Source of the DNA: Diphasiastrum complanatum
Lineage: Eukaryota; Streptophyta; Lycopodiopsida; Lycopodiales; Lycopodiaceae
DNA: 64,000 bases
NCBI GenBank assembly: GCA_029204225.1
Contig: CM055103.1
Coordinates: 18,860,925-18,924,924, forward strand
Direction of reading: 5' to 3'
Shown here one piece after another: positions 1-11,388 of this stretch; the stretch's first letter is position 1, and each line of letters starts with the position of its first letter. A program made the position numbers and the translations under genes. The notes beneath the pieces were generated by a model that saw only the letters and a list, made by a program, of their open reading frames with translations, had not been told where the DNA came from and ran no database searches.

Positions 1-600
1 ACAACCAAAACCCTACTTGCAAAAGATCCTACAATGACCCTCGAAAAGGCAATTGTCGAGATTCGAGAGGAAGTCGAGGCTAGAGAGCACCTTGATCACA
101 AGGACGCTTCTGACCAAGCCCTCTACAGCAACAAAGAAAAGAAAAAGAAAAAAAATCAAGCCTAAGTGGGAGTCGAATCAAAGACAGGATCGTGATCAGC
201 AAGCAGAGGAAAATAGTTAAGACAAGTGGAAGAACAAAGAGAGGTCGAAACAACAAAGTGGAGAGAAGAAAACCTGCGTGAGTTGTAGACGCGAAAGACA
301 CACGTCGATTCGTGTTGGCTCAATCCAAAAATTGAGTGTATCCACTGCCACAAGATGGGTCATGTAGCCATGGACTGTCGTCTGAACCCAAGAAACAAAT
401 CAGCACAAAGCAGACAAGAGAACAGTAATAGTTCATCCTATGTCAAGGAGCCAGAGAGCTCAAAAATGGGCGAAGAGAGATCGAACATAAATTGTTCGAC
501 TGCCTACATTTGTGCAGACGTATGTGCAATGTCTACACCTGACACACAGGAGGTGATTCTAGACTCAGGAGCTACCTCACACTTCGTGACATCAAGATAA
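1..600 (+). pseudogene. Copia gag C-terminus and start of protease
   Basis: Frame 1 codes a charged gag tail to a stop near 163. It resumes with a CCHC zinc knuckle at 337-378 (C-X2-C-X4-H-X4-C), which binds element RNA in the virus-like particle. The protease active-site motif DSGATSH follows at about 559-579, and a TAA at 598-600 ends the frame. The stretch 601-915 still reads as protease and linker sequence but contains stops. Confidence 0.85.
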
Positions 601-915
601 ATTATGTCTGAATTTCAAAGTGCTGATCCATCAAGATTCATTGTTCTTGGAGATGGATCCAAACATCAAGTGAACGGTATTGGTTCTCTATGGCTCAACA
701 CGAATGGCAGAGACAGATGACTCGAAGACGTTCTATTCGTGCCTACACTGCAACAAGACTTGCTATTAGTGACAAGAATAGCTGATGCAGAGATGCGTGT
801 GACATTTTTTGATGAAGCATGCAACGTTGTTGATGCTAATACCAGTACCCTGATCACTCAAGACAGAAGAAAAGGCAATCTATAGCACCTGAAGGTATGC
901 CTATCTGCAAATCAA

Positions 916-1713
916 GTGCATCAGACTCATGATGATTCGCCAGACACTCTATGGCACAGGACACTATGCCATATGAACTCGATGACACTTTATCAAGCAA
1001 GCCATCATGGAGCAATAACAGGGGTCAACATCTTGAATGCGAACAATTCGACCACCTGTGAGGCATGCATGAAGGGTAAGATGTCTCGCGTTCCATTTTT
1101 CAAAGACTCCTACAGAACGACTAAGATTTTGGAGTTAGTGCATTCTGACATCTATAGGCCTTTCAATGTGATCTCAGTAGGAGGCTCAAAATACTACATA
1201 ACCTTCAATGATGATTATAGTAAGTTTTTCAGAGTGTATTTTATTCAAAATAAATTAGAAGCACTTGACAAATTCACAGAGTATGTGAATTGGGCAGAGA
1301 GATGCACTGGTAACAAAGTGAAGCAGATCAGGACAGATCGAGGTTGTGAATACATCTCGAATCACTTCACTAACTTCTGCAATGATCGTGGTATCATTCA
1401 CAGAAGGACTGTAGCTTACACACCACAACACAACAGTGTTGCAGAAAGGAAGAATAGGATCCTCATGGAAGCTGCCAGATGCATGATGGCCTACTCGAAA
1501 GCTCCAAGAGTATTGTGGGCTGAAGTAGTAGCTACAACTACATACATTCAAAACAGGACAGGGAAGTCTGATGTCCCTCACATGACACCACACGAATTAT
1601 GGTGGGGTAGAAAGCCCAACCTGTCTCACATCAAAATCTTTGGCTGTGCAGCTTATGCACATATCCCTGATAAGCTTCAAAAGAAGCTTGATGAGAAAGC
1701 TGAACAAGGATAA
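916..1713 (+). pseudogene. Copia integrase (pre-integrase zinc finger plus rve core)
   Basis: The 265-residue reading frame starts with the HHCC zinc-binding module (HRTLCHMN and CEACMKGK) and continues into the DDE core. The catalytic Asp is in HSDI, the second Asp in RTDRG and the Glu in VAERKN, so all three catalytic residues are kept. The C-terminal part has the usual FGCAAYAHIP segment. A TAA at 1711-1713 separates it from the RT frame. This enzyme inserts the cDNA copy into the genome. Confidence 0.92.
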
Positions 1714-1734
1714 CTTGTAGGATATGACAATAAT

Positions 1735-2892
1735 TTGTCATACTACATAGTCTACATGCCAGACACGCACATTGTGAAGACAGTCAGGGATGTCAGATTT
1801 GATGAGAGCAGAACGATGGCCAACGATGATCCTGTCAACTATGAGGTTCTTGAAAGACAGTACTATGATTTGCCACCAATGACAGAGGGAGCAGAATATG
1901 AACATGAAAATGAAGATTTTTGCGTCGCTTTGCATTCGAATGACGAATCAGAATACGAAAGATTCGAGAGGCAGCCTACTGCTACAGTACTTGTAAACCA
2001 AGATGGTTCTAGAGTAGGCAAAGGAAAAGACATTACTGTCCCAGGAGGATCTCCTAGAAGGTTGACAAGACAACGAAGAGCGCCAGCAAGATATGTGCCA
2101 GACAGCTCTGCTTCTACATCAGAAGAGTTCTGTGGATTCAGTGGCAAACCACAGACTTTCGAGGAGGCAATTGAATGTCCAGAGAAGGAGGAGATGGAAT
2201 CCATGAGGAAAAACCATGTATGGACGTTGCAGCCATTACCAGATAAGCAAAAGGCTATGAAATGCAAATGGGTATTCAAGCTAAAGTATGGACCAGATGG
2301 AGATGTCTCGAAATATAAGGCAAGACTGGTAGCGAAGGGATTCTCTCAGAGATATGGTATTGATTATTCTGAAACCTTTTCTCCTGTCGTGAAACATTCG
2401 TCCCTACGTTTGTTATTTGCATATGCAGCTGCTTATGACCTCAGGATCCACATTGTGGACGAGAAGATAGCCTTCTTGCATGGTGAGTTAAATGAAGAGA
2501 TTTACATGGATCAACCCCTAGGTTATGTCTCATATTCACTTCCTGATTATGCATGCAGAATGCATAGGAGTATCTATGGTCTGAAGCAGTCAACTCAACA
2601 ATGGTACAAAAAGAAAGATCAAGCCCTGAAATCCTTGGGATTCAAGCCACTGATGGCTGATTCCAATGTGTATGTAAGAATTATTGATGGGAAGATTATC
2701 ATTGTGGCTGTGTATGTGGATGACACTCTGATACTCTGCAAGAGTGAGAAGCTGATTGCTGAAGTGAAGAATGATATCTCAAAACATTTCGAGATTGTAG
2801 ATCTGGGAGAAGCCAGGTGTTACCTTGGCTTACAGATTGATAGGTACTATAAGGGAGGTAAGTTATACTTTCATCAATCCAGATACACCTAG
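1735..2892 (+). pseudogene. Copia reverse transcriptase (RVT_2)
   Basis: The 385-residue frame holds the conserved RT blocks: KCKWVFKLK, KARLVAKGFSQ, the segment around AFLHGELNE, YGLKQS and the catalytic YVDD. In the first catalytic block the usual Asp-containing VKTAFL-like motif reads VDEKIAFL, so this site is slightly altered. The frame ends at a TAG inside the segment that normally leads into RNase H, another sign of decay. Confidence 0.92.
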
Positions 2893-2913
2893 AAAATCCT
2901 AGAGAATTTCAGG

Positions 2914-3810
2914 ATGCTGAATTGCAAAGGAGCGGATACTCCAATGTTTGCAGGAACGGTGTTGACGAATGAAAATTGTTCGAGGACTGCAGAAGAGAGA
3001 GAATTGATGCAGCTCACACCTTATAGAAAACTGATAGGATCGTTGATGTACCTTGCAGACAACACACGCCTTGACATTGCTTATGCAGTGTTCATGATGA
3101 GCCAATTCTGTACGAATCCTAGCTCGACACATTGGAAGATTGCAAAACGAATTTTGCAATATCTTCAATTAACAACAAAAGATTATGGTTTGTGTTATTG
3201 TCGTGATGCAGGGTTCCAGATGATTTCCTACAGTGATGCTAGCTGGGCATCCCTCAAGGACGACTATAAAAGCAATTCTCTGGATCAGCAAGAAGCAGAC
3301 CATCGTGGCTCAATTATCCTACGAAGCAGAGTATGTTGCAGTAGCAAAGATGGCCAATGAGATAATTTGGCTCAAACAGTTCCTAGACGAATTGGGCGAA
3401 ACAAGGAGCGAACCTCTGGTTTTGCAGATGGATAACACATTTGCAATACATCTGACGAAAGACCACGTGTTTCACTCAAGGACAAAATTGTGACCAAGTA
3501 CCACTTGATCAGGGACCTGATTGACAAAAAGATGTTGCAGACCACCTTCATTGGGAAAGACATGGTTGCTGACATTTTCACAAAGGCCATAGACAAAGGT
3601 CTATTCGAGAAACAAAGGTGCAGCCTTGGAGTCGTCAAACTATCATGCTTTGAGAGAGAGCTGAAAAAACATTTTGTTTCTAATGCCAAAGCTTTGCTAG
3701 ATTTCAATTCTGAACCTTTGACAAAAGACAACACGACACAACATGAAATCAGTTATGCCCCACAAACAGTCAAGAAGATCAGCCAAGTACCATGGGGTAC
3801 AGATATCTAA
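2914..3810 (+). pseudogene. Copia RNase H, frameshifted
   Basis: Residues such as LIGSLMYLADNTRLDIAYAV and ISYSDASWASLKDD mark the RT-RNase H junction and the RNase H domain. The frame changes near 3290: the LSYEAEYVAVAKMANEIIWL block continues in a second frame, and a third frame from 3490 carries the TKYHLIRDLI and MVADIFTKAI blocks typical of the Copia C-terminus. At least two indels or stops break the protein. Confidence 0.88.
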
Positions 3811-5459
3811 TCTGATATCATGACAACATCAGAAGTGTTCTAGATCGTGGCTAATCTGCCACTCTTGTAATTCATGATTAGTTGTAGATTTTTTATCTTT
3901 TTAATCTGTAAGTTACAAGACATGACACGAAATTGTTTGCGAACTATATACTTTTTGATTGATGCATAAGCTAGTCAAAAAAGCAAGAAGAAGACGCAAA
4001 ATTCAGATTACAAGTCCGCCTGCATGCGAGATATTTCTGTATAGGATCTATAGATCCAACAGTTCGCTAGTAAGCAAGACATGATTCATGAAAGAACTGT
4101 ATTTCTCTCGTGCCAACGCACTGCGTGGATTTGTCATGCAGTGCTTGAAGAATCAGAAAATCAATAGATGATATTGTAGCACATTATTAATCTGTATGAT
4201 TGTATGATCTTGAATGTAAATCTGTTTGCTACTATTCGTGTGTCTGATTCACTTGCTCATTTAATTCCGCACTTTGGTTTGGTCTTGTTGAATGCTACAT
4301 TAAATTGTTAATGTAGATCAGCAGTGTATGACTACTCTCTGAAGGATTGTAGGAATGATACAGCCAGGAGTGACCAGCGATTATATCTGAATTTCTGACA
4401 AACTGATTTCATTCGCGAATTCTTTCGCTTTGCTTTGCTTTGTGCTTCGCTTTCGTTTAGAATTCATCTCTTTTCGTTTGGTTGTGTTATAGAGCCTGCT
4501 TGATCCAACACGAATTATTCTCGAACAAAAATATTTCAAGTTTCGAGAAAGTTTCGCGAATCGTTCGAGATTCTATTTATCAGTTTGTCACCAGAGTGTT
4601 TTAGCTAGAATTTTGCATTTTCTGAGTGCATTCTTTGCATCATTGAAGGAGAGATATCTTAAGTTATTGACTATATCCCAGTGAGCTCATATTGGATGAC
4701 AAAGTCTAACTAATGTCAAGGATAACCACTGAATTCAGTTGGAATTCAGCAAAACTTTGTAATTTCTGGATGTGGTTCTAAGTGATTGTATAAAGTTTAT
4801 ATTTGTTAAAGACAAATGTTATGCTGGTCTTTGATCACTAGGTTGATTGTAGAATTTGGAACTCATAATCTACTTAAGAATCGGGTTGAAAGAATATTTT
4901 TGAAATCTTGTAATTTTCCTTGTGGAAAAGATTTCAGAATGTTTTTTATATTTTCTGAGTGGCTTGTTGTGCATATACTCCAGTCTCTAAATGATTATGG
5001 ATTTAGAATCCGATAAATTATGATTGATGAATCATAAGATTCTAAATGTTTATGATTGACGGATTATAAATTGATACTTAAAGGTCATTAGATGATTATA
5101 TGGAAACATGATGATTCTTAAGATGGTGAGTAATTTTTGATCAATTGTTGAGTTAAATTGTAGTCAAGGAATGCTTGTGTACTGTTTTTCAGCCTAAATT
5201 CTCTGGTTAACTAGGAGCATTTATGTAGATTTCTCAATTTTGGTTGTCTTATGTGTGTACTTTTCACACATGTGAGGACATCTCAAACAATGTGAATGAT
5301 CTCCTAAGGTGTGTGTGATTGCACATAGATCTATGTTTCACAATATACAAGCAATCTAGCTCCAAACATTTAAGGCAAGAGCACTCAACACATACATCTA
5401 TCACTTAGCATTCATCACATTCAACATATATCTTGAAATCAAGTAAACTTGATAAAAGC
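3811..5459. other. Probable Copia 3' end, then non-coding AT-rich DNA
   Basis: No coding potential is seen. The first part (about 3811-4600) directly follows the RNase H end and probably holds the 3' untranslated region and LTR, but its borders cannot be set without a second LTR. The rest is AT-rich with nothing recognisable. Confidence 0.4.
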
Positions 5460-5570
5460 ATTTTTGAGCAATGGTTTGGTGAGGAGCTCGACAATACATG
5501 AAGATGATCCGACATGCTCCAAGATTATTTCTCCTCCAATAGCTTTTCTCTTACAAAATGGTGTGCAACC

Positions 5571-5961
5571 TTAATACATTTTCTTCTTGCATGGAAGATA
5601 GGATTGTTGGCAAGAGCTTGAGCCGAGATCATTTGTTACACTCGATGATAGGTAGATCTTCATCCTTGATGCACTTGAGCTCCATAAGTAATCTTTTGAT
5701 CCATAATATCTCTTTACTAGTGGTTTTAAGGGCCTTGTACTCAACTTCACATGAAGATAAATATATATTATCTTGTTTCTTGGATAACCAAGACACAAGA
5801 TTGTCTCCGATAAAGATAGTAAAAGCACTAGTGGACTTTCTATCCACTTTGTCACTTGCAAAGTCCAAATTCGAGTAGGCAACCATTGATAGATCTTTAC
5901 TTTTATAGATCAATCCATAATCAAGTGTGGAAGATACATATCTCAAGATCCTTTTGGCCAA
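5571..5961 (-). pseudogene. Copia RNase H fragment
   Basis: The minus frame 5961-5629 shows the RNase H blocks AKRILRYVSSTLDYGLIY, AYSNLDFASD, SWLSKKQ and EVEYKAL, with the usual tail segment HHFVREKLLEE continuing in another frame to the left of 5629. An early stop and a frame change mean it is not functional. Confidence 0.85.
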
Positions 5962-6638
5962 TTTCCAATGGCAAATCTTTGGATGAATTGACTCAATTTA
6001 TGCACACTAAAGCTCAAATATGGCCTAGTAATTGTCAACCATATAATGGAGCCAATAAGGGTGATGTCCTCGAAGGATCTTTCATCCCCTTTGATAGGAT
6101 CTTTTACAACATGCTCCATAGGAGTATCAATGCTCTTGCAATTTTCCATATGAAATTTTTTAAGCATAGAAAGAGCATATCTAGATTGACTAATAATTGC
6201 TTGATCTTGACAAAGATCTACTTCTAGGCCTAAGATGTAGTGAAGCTCACCTAGATCTTGCATTTTAAACTCACTATCTAATGCACTTTTTGTCTCATCA
6301 ACAAGTTTCATGCAACTTCTACTCAAGATGATATCATCTACATAAATGATGAGAATAACAAGATTGCTATTTACAAACTTTATGTATAAAGATGGATCAT
6401 ATGCACTTAGATTGAATCCAAGTGAAATAAGATAGGAATTGAGCCTTGCATACCAAGAACTTGGGGCTTCCTTAAGTACATGAATAAAGACTTTTGAATC
6501 AGAGACACACTTTGGATTCATCACCTTCTTTGATAAAGCCCTCGGGTTGCTCCATATAGATTTATTCCTCAAGGTAGCCATTGAGGAAGGCATTAGAAAC
6601 ATCAAGTTGGAACATCCTCCACTTGAAATAGCATGCAA
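5943..6638 (-). pseudogene. Copia reverse transcriptase fragment
   Basis: The fragment contains the YVDD catalytic box, the DLGELHYILGLEV block and the RYALSMLKKFHM block. Upstream RT blocks (the WVFKxK and RLVAKG segments) are missing, so only the C-terminal part of the polymerase remains. Confidence 0.85.
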
Positions 6639-6780
6639 TAGAAATGATAATTCTTATAACAAACATCCCGTCCACAAGTGCAAAGGTGCCTTCATATTAA
6701 TTATACCTATTGGGCTCTCACTAGTGCATGATTGATTGTGTGAATGGTAGCTACATGCTGCTTGAGTGATTCCTCATTCC

Positions 6781-7101
6781 TCATTGAGATTGATCCATAG
6801 CTTGGGGGCTAGATCCATTTGATCTAGGATTGGTTGGGTTGGTTAGTCCACCATCCGTACCCTTTGTGGTTGCTTGTTTTGGCATGCTTAAAATATGATC
6901 TTTGGATAAGGACTTTATACAGTTCTTGTTACTAGAGGGAATAAAGATTCTATATGCTTTCTTTGTTGATGAATATCCAATCAACACTCCTTTGATAGAA
7001 CTAGGATCATCCTTTTTCCTAGTCTCTAAAGGTACATGAACAAAGCACACACAACCAGAGATCCTAAGGTGATCTACCTTAGGCTTTTCCTTATACAACA
7101 T
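6781..7101 (-). pseudogene. Copia integrase C-terminal fragment
   Basis: The segment has HLRISGCVCFVHVP, DPSSIKGVLIGYSSTKKAYRIFIP and the linker that leads into RT. This is the conserved region after the DDE core in Copia integrases. A stop separates it from the core to its right. Confidence 0.83.
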
Positions 7102-7144
7102 CTCATATGGTGATTTTCCTCCTAGAGCAAGATTTGGAAGTCTA

Positions 7145-7424
7145 TTACAAAGATAATTTGCACAAGAAATTGCCTCTCCCCCCTTTTGGAAGAGATTGCT
7201 CTATTCTAAGAGCTTTTGCACATTCACAAAGAATTTTATTTTTTCTTTTACCCACCCCATTTTGTTGGGGAGAAAAAGCATAAGTAAACTCTCTCCTCAC
7301 TCTTACTTGCTCACAATAATCATTAAACTTGTTGGAGACATATTTTCCACCACCATGACATCTCAAAGCTTTTAGATTACAAGAGAATTTCTTTTCAACT
7401 AAAGCTTTGAGCTTAAGGAAGACA
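7145..7424 (-). pseudogene. Copia integrase core with lost catalytic residues
   Basis: The minus frame runs from the VFLKLKALVEKKFS block at the 7424 break through RCHGGGKYVSNKF and QQNGVGKRKNK. Against the family pattern RSDNGGEY and GVAERKN, the second catalytic Asp is His and the catalytic Glu is Lys. The core therefore had two catalytic positions replaced besides being physically cut. Confidence 0.82.
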
Positions 7425-8063
7425 TGTGAGAAATTTCAACTAGTTTTGCTATCTTGGTCATATTGGTATATTTGACAATTGAGGCCAATTTTCATATTAG
7501 ACTTAGAGTTTGACTTTTCAAAGTTATATTAGTCTAAAAGCATTTAAATAAACACTTTTGGAAAGTGTGGGAAAGTATAGTACACGATTTTTTTGGTAGA
7601 TTCAATTTGAGTAGTAGAGACATTGAATCTAGTCACAATAATAGTAGGGTTTCTCATTATGAAGGGAAACCAAAGTTTGAAATTAGGTTTGGACCTGTTA
7701 TAAAAGGGTATAACTCATGGGAAGAGAATACATTCTCTCTCTCTTATCTCATTTCATGCTTATACATAGTTCTCTTGGGTATCTATCCATCGGTGCACTA
7801 TATTGGTGATATCTTATAATCCTGTGTGTAGAATGTTTATTTTATGTTATTTTTGGATCCACACATGTGAAATACAGTAGCTTACTATTGTTGTACAGAA
7901 AGCAACTTCATCATATCTTATGTTTGATGTTTGATCAGGTTCTTAGTGAGTTTGCATCTCTTTCACTAAGTAGACGTTGATTTTTTCACATTGGCAAGAT
8001 TGGTAGAGTTGATCTATTTCTAACCAAAGATCAGGTTATGGATTTGGATCTTGATTCTTCATA
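7425..8063 (+). repeat. 5' LTR of the 7.4-kb Copia
   Basis: The LTR starts TGTGAGAAATTTC and ends just before the primer site at 8064. It is recognisably the same sequence as the reverse complement of the LTR at 51534-52183 (650 bp there, 639 bp here). The family terminal inverted repeat (TGTGAAAGATT/AATCTTTCACA in the other copy) is partly eroded here. No matching 3' LTR is present in the window. Confidence 0.88.
7699..7707 (+). promoter_or_regulatory. TATA box of the Copia LTR
   Basis: TATAAAAGG lies in the middle of the LTR and is conserved at the same place in the other LTRs of the family (minus strand at 51902-51910 and 46698-46706). It is the likely core promoter for the element RNA. 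Confidence 0.7.
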
Positions 8064-8080
8064 TGGTATCAGAGCTTGTG
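8064..8080 (+). other. Primer binding site (initiator tRNA-Met)
   Basis: TGGTATCAGAGCTTGTG directly follows the LTR. The TGGTATCAGAGC core is complementary to the 3' end of plant initiator tRNA-Met, the usual primer for minus-strand synthesis in plant LTR elements. Confidence 0.88.
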
Positions 8081-8663
8081 TTGCAGGTTATGAAAGGATC
8101 AAGCACATCTATCAAGAATTTGGTGAAGATATCAATGCTAGAGCATGCTAGATTGACTTCTACCCAAAAATCGAGTTTCTTGCATATGTAGATTGGATCT
8201 TTTTGTAGATCAAAACTCATTTTAGGTTATTGAACTTGATGAATTACGATTTCACACCATACTTACTGGAAATAGCCGATTTTGGATGCATTAGAAAGGT
8301 CTCACTTGAGGCTACAAGATTATATATTAAGTTTTAAGCAATTGCATGTAGAATTTGAAATATTCAATTTTTTGTGATTTTGTCAAAACCTTAATTTTGA
8401 TTGGATCTCTATTTTTTGAGGTTATTGAACTTCATTAGAGTGTGTTTCAATCTTAGGAAGTGGCAAGAGTCATTAGATTGAGGATAGATCATAGGTTGAT
8501 CAAGATTTCTACATTCTATGTGTTGATTTGCTAGATAAAAGTGCTAGAAGAGAATTGAGAGGTTCCATATCTTTGTGATTTCTTTTTGGAAACATTTTTT
8601 GTATTTCAAAAGAGTGATTTGTGCATTGGAACAAGTTGAAATAAAAGGATCCGGCCTTGCAAC

Positions 8664-9520
8664 ATGGCTACATCAAGTGGATACATGTTGGAAGGCAATG
8701 ATAGACTTACCTCAAGCAACTATCCATTGTGGAAAGTGAGGATGGAATCACTTCTTGAGATGGATGATGTTTTGAATATTGTTGTAGGTTTGGAGGAGAG
8801 GCCAACAACAGAACAAGAACAATTGAGGTATGACAAGAGGGCCAAAAGAGCTCTACACATGATCAAAATTAATGCTACCAATGAACTTCTCAAGGAAGTT
8901 GGTAAGAGTACTTCATCAAAGGATGCTTGGGGATCATTAAAGAAGCTTTATGAATCCAATTATACTTCTAGAGTGTTGACTCTAAGAAGACAAATCTTTC
9001 AAAATTTGCAAAAGAATGAAGAGAGTCCAAATATTTTTGTTTTGAGAGTGAAGGCTTTGAAGAGTTAGCTTGCATTGATGAGAGCATTAAGGAAGGAGAG
9101 CTTGTTCAAGTTTCTTAATGGTTTGTTGGATGATCATGCTAACATTGTACAAAGTCTTGCCATTTAAAGAGCTTTGCCAAGTTTGATTGATCTTCAAGAG
9201 ATCTTGATCAATGAATAATATAGGCTTCAAGCAAGAGGTGGATCTTCATCAACATCTCAAGTTGGAGAGGAGGCTACGTTCATCAAGGGCAAATTTAAGG
9301 GCAAAAGCAAAAGTAAGTGGTCTAAAGGGCAAGATCAAGGGGAGGATTCTTCAAATGGCAAAAAGAAAGATAGGTCAAAGCTCAAGTGCTTCTATTGTGG
9401 CATCAAAGGACACTTTGCAAGTGAGTGCTACAAGAAAAAGAGAGATCAAGGAGACAAGCAAGGTAATCTTACTCTTGATGAGGATGGGTTGGATGTTCAA
9501 GATGAAAATGATGATGCTTT
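8664..9520 (+). pseudogene. Copia gag (UBN2/DUF4219-type), frameshifted
   Basis: The ATG at 8664 starts a gag with the N-terminal block LTSSNYPLWKVRMESLL and the AWGSLKKLYES and VLTLRRQIF blocks. A stop ends it at 9068 after 134 residues. The remainder continues in other frames, including a CCHC zinc knuckle at 9387-9428 (C-X2-C-X4-H-X4-C). The nearly intact homologue is at 50933-49800 on minus. Confidence 0.9.
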
Positions 9521-10835
9521 AGTGATGTCTTCATGTATGCTTGCTAATGATGGAGATCTAGATCCATGGTGAATTGATAGTGGAGCAAGTTCACACATGA
9601 CCTTTCACATAGAGTACTTCACTTCTTTGTTGGCATATGGAGATGACAAGAGGGTGATCTACACGACCAATGATGGTGAGTGCAATCAAAGGGATTGGCA
9701 CAATTCCTATTTCTCTCTCTACAAATAAAAATGTTCATTTGGAGGATGTTTTATTCATTCCATCTATTACCAAAAATTTACTTAGTGTGAGTCAATTGCT
9801 AAGTAAAGACCTCAAAGTTGAGTTTGATGGAGATGCTTGTATGATCAAAATGAAGAATATCTTGATTGAAAAAGGTAAAAGACAAGGGAAGTTGTTCAAA
9901 CTAGATGCTTGTGTTATTGCTGACCAAGTTGAATGTGTTGCAAGAGAGAAAATACCTATTCAAGAGGTATGGCATAAAAGGATGGGGCACCTCAACTTCA
10001 AGTCATTAAAGGAAATGGCTAAGAAGCAAGTTGTGATTGGTCTTCTAAAATCCTTAAGTAGCATCAATCATGTTTGTGAGTCTTGTGCTTTGTCAAAGTC
10101 ACATAGACTACCTTATGCTAGATCTACATCTAGATCTACAAAGCCTTTTCAAGTTGTACATTCGGATATTCAAGGAATTACTACAACTAGCAATAGTGGA
10201 GCTAAGATGTATGTAAATTTCATTGATGATTTTAGTAGATTTTGTTGGATCTATCTACTAAAGAGCAAAGATGAAGTGTATGATGTCTTTGTTAAGTTCA
10301 AGAATGCAAGCGAGAACCAATTTTCCACAAGGATCAAGTGCTTAAGGAGTGACAATGGTGGAGAGTACATATATACCAGTTTAAGGCTTTTTGTGATGAG
10401 CATGGGATCAAGGGGTATACAACACCAAGGACCCCACAACAAAATGGAGTGACTGAGAAGAAGAATAGGACTTTATGTGAAAGTGCCAAAGCCATGAGAT
10501 TAAGTGCTAACCTTGATAAGCCATTTTGGGATCAAGCCTTGTTGTGTGCTAATTTCTTGTACAATAGCCATTTTGGATGGAAGGACACCTTTTGCGATGC
10601 TATTCAAGGGGAGGCTGAGTGTCAACTTTCTTAAAACTTTTGGATGCACTTGCTATGTCAATATAACTCTTGATGATAGGACCAAGGAGGATCCATCTTC
10701 AAGGAAAGGTATATTTGTTGGATATAGTGAGGTGAGTAAAGCCTACAAGGTTTACATTCCTTCTACTAATAAGGTGATTACTGCTAGAGAGGTCATTTTT
10801 TATGAAAAGTATCTTCGAGTACTATTGATGGTGAT
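9521..10835 (+). pseudogene. Copia protease and integrase, broken
   Basis: The protease motif DSGASSH lies near 9580-9600, just after a TGA that replaces a tryptophan codon of the family. The integrase (9670-10452) shows HKRMGHLNF, CESCALSKSHRLPY, HSDI and RSDNGGEY. The frame then shifts and the rest (TEKKNRTLCESAKAMRL, FGCTCYVN, GIFVGYSEVSKAYKVYIPSTNK) continues in two further frames. Confidence 0.9.
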
Positions 10836-11388
10836 GTGGATGGATCTAACATTCTTGATGTTGATGTAAAGGATCCTACTTTAGATGGTGATGATGATGG
10901 ACCTTTGTCACGTAAAAAGTCAAGGAGAACATCAAGGGAAAGACAAATGTCTTCAAGGCTCACATATGATGAGAAGGGTAAGAAAGTTGTTGGAGGTACA
11001 CACTTTGCTTTTCTAACCTCTTTTGATGAACCTACTTGTGTAGATGAAGCAAGGAACAAAGAGGAGTGGATCCAAGCAATGGATCTTGAGTATCAAGCTC
11101 TTATGAAGAATGAAACATGGAGTTACCTAAGGACAAGAAAGCTATTGGATGCAAATAGATCTTCAAGGTGAAGACAAACCAAGATGGATCTATCAACAAG
11201 TACAAGGCAAGGTTGGTGGCAAAAGGATATGCTCAAGAACATGGTGTTGACTATGATGAAACCTTTGCACTCGTGGCAAAGATGTTAAGCATTCGGGTCA
11301 TCATCTCTCTTGCTACTCTTTATGGATGGGATCTATGGCAATTGGATATCACAAATGCTTTTTTGAATGGTGATCTTGAGAAGGAAAA
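10836..11388 (+). pseudogene. Copia reverse transcriptase N-terminal fragment
   Basis: Blocks EEWIQAMDLEYQALMKNE, then in the next frame KYKARLVAKGYAQEHGVDY and DITNAFLNGDLEK, belong to the first third of a Copia RT. The YVDD box is absent because the element is cut at about 11388. Confidence 0.88.

Larger units (their letters stand above)
1..3810 (+). mobile_element. Ty1/Copia retrotransposon, decayed, 5' end outside window
   Basis: The order gag zinc knuckle, aspartic protease, integrase, reverse transcriptase, RNase H on the plus strand is diagnostic of Copia. The reading frame is broken by several stops and at least one frameshift (about 3290), so the copy cannot be autonomous. The 5' LTR and most of gag lie before base 1. 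I could not fix the 3' LTR, because no second copy of the downstream sequence is in the window. Its proteins are not closely alike to those of the Copia at 7.4 kb, so it is a separate family. Confidence 0.93.
5460..7424 (-). mobile_element. Ty1/Copia remnant on minus, cut by another Copia
   Basis: Read on the minus strand the order is integrase core (7424-7145), integrase C-terminus, RT, RNase H, then an RNase H tail to about 5460. The integrase is abruptly interrupted at 7424/7425 by the LTR of a plus-strand Copia. About a third of the RT is missing between 6781 and 6638. The proteins resemble those of the 7.4-kb and 48-kb elements but are clearly more diverged. Confidence 0.88.
7425..11388 (+). 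mobile_element. Ty1/Copia retrotransposon, 3'-truncated, nested insertion
   Basis: A 639-bp LTR, a tRNA-Met type primer site, gag, protease, integrase and the first part of RT follow in order on plus. Homology stops abruptly near 11388, after the AFLNGDLEK block of RT, so the rest of RT, RNase H and the 3' LTR are missing. It is the same family as the minus-strand element at 46.6-52.2 kb: LTRs, primer site and proteins align along their length. Several stops and frameshifts make it inactive. Confidence 0.93.
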
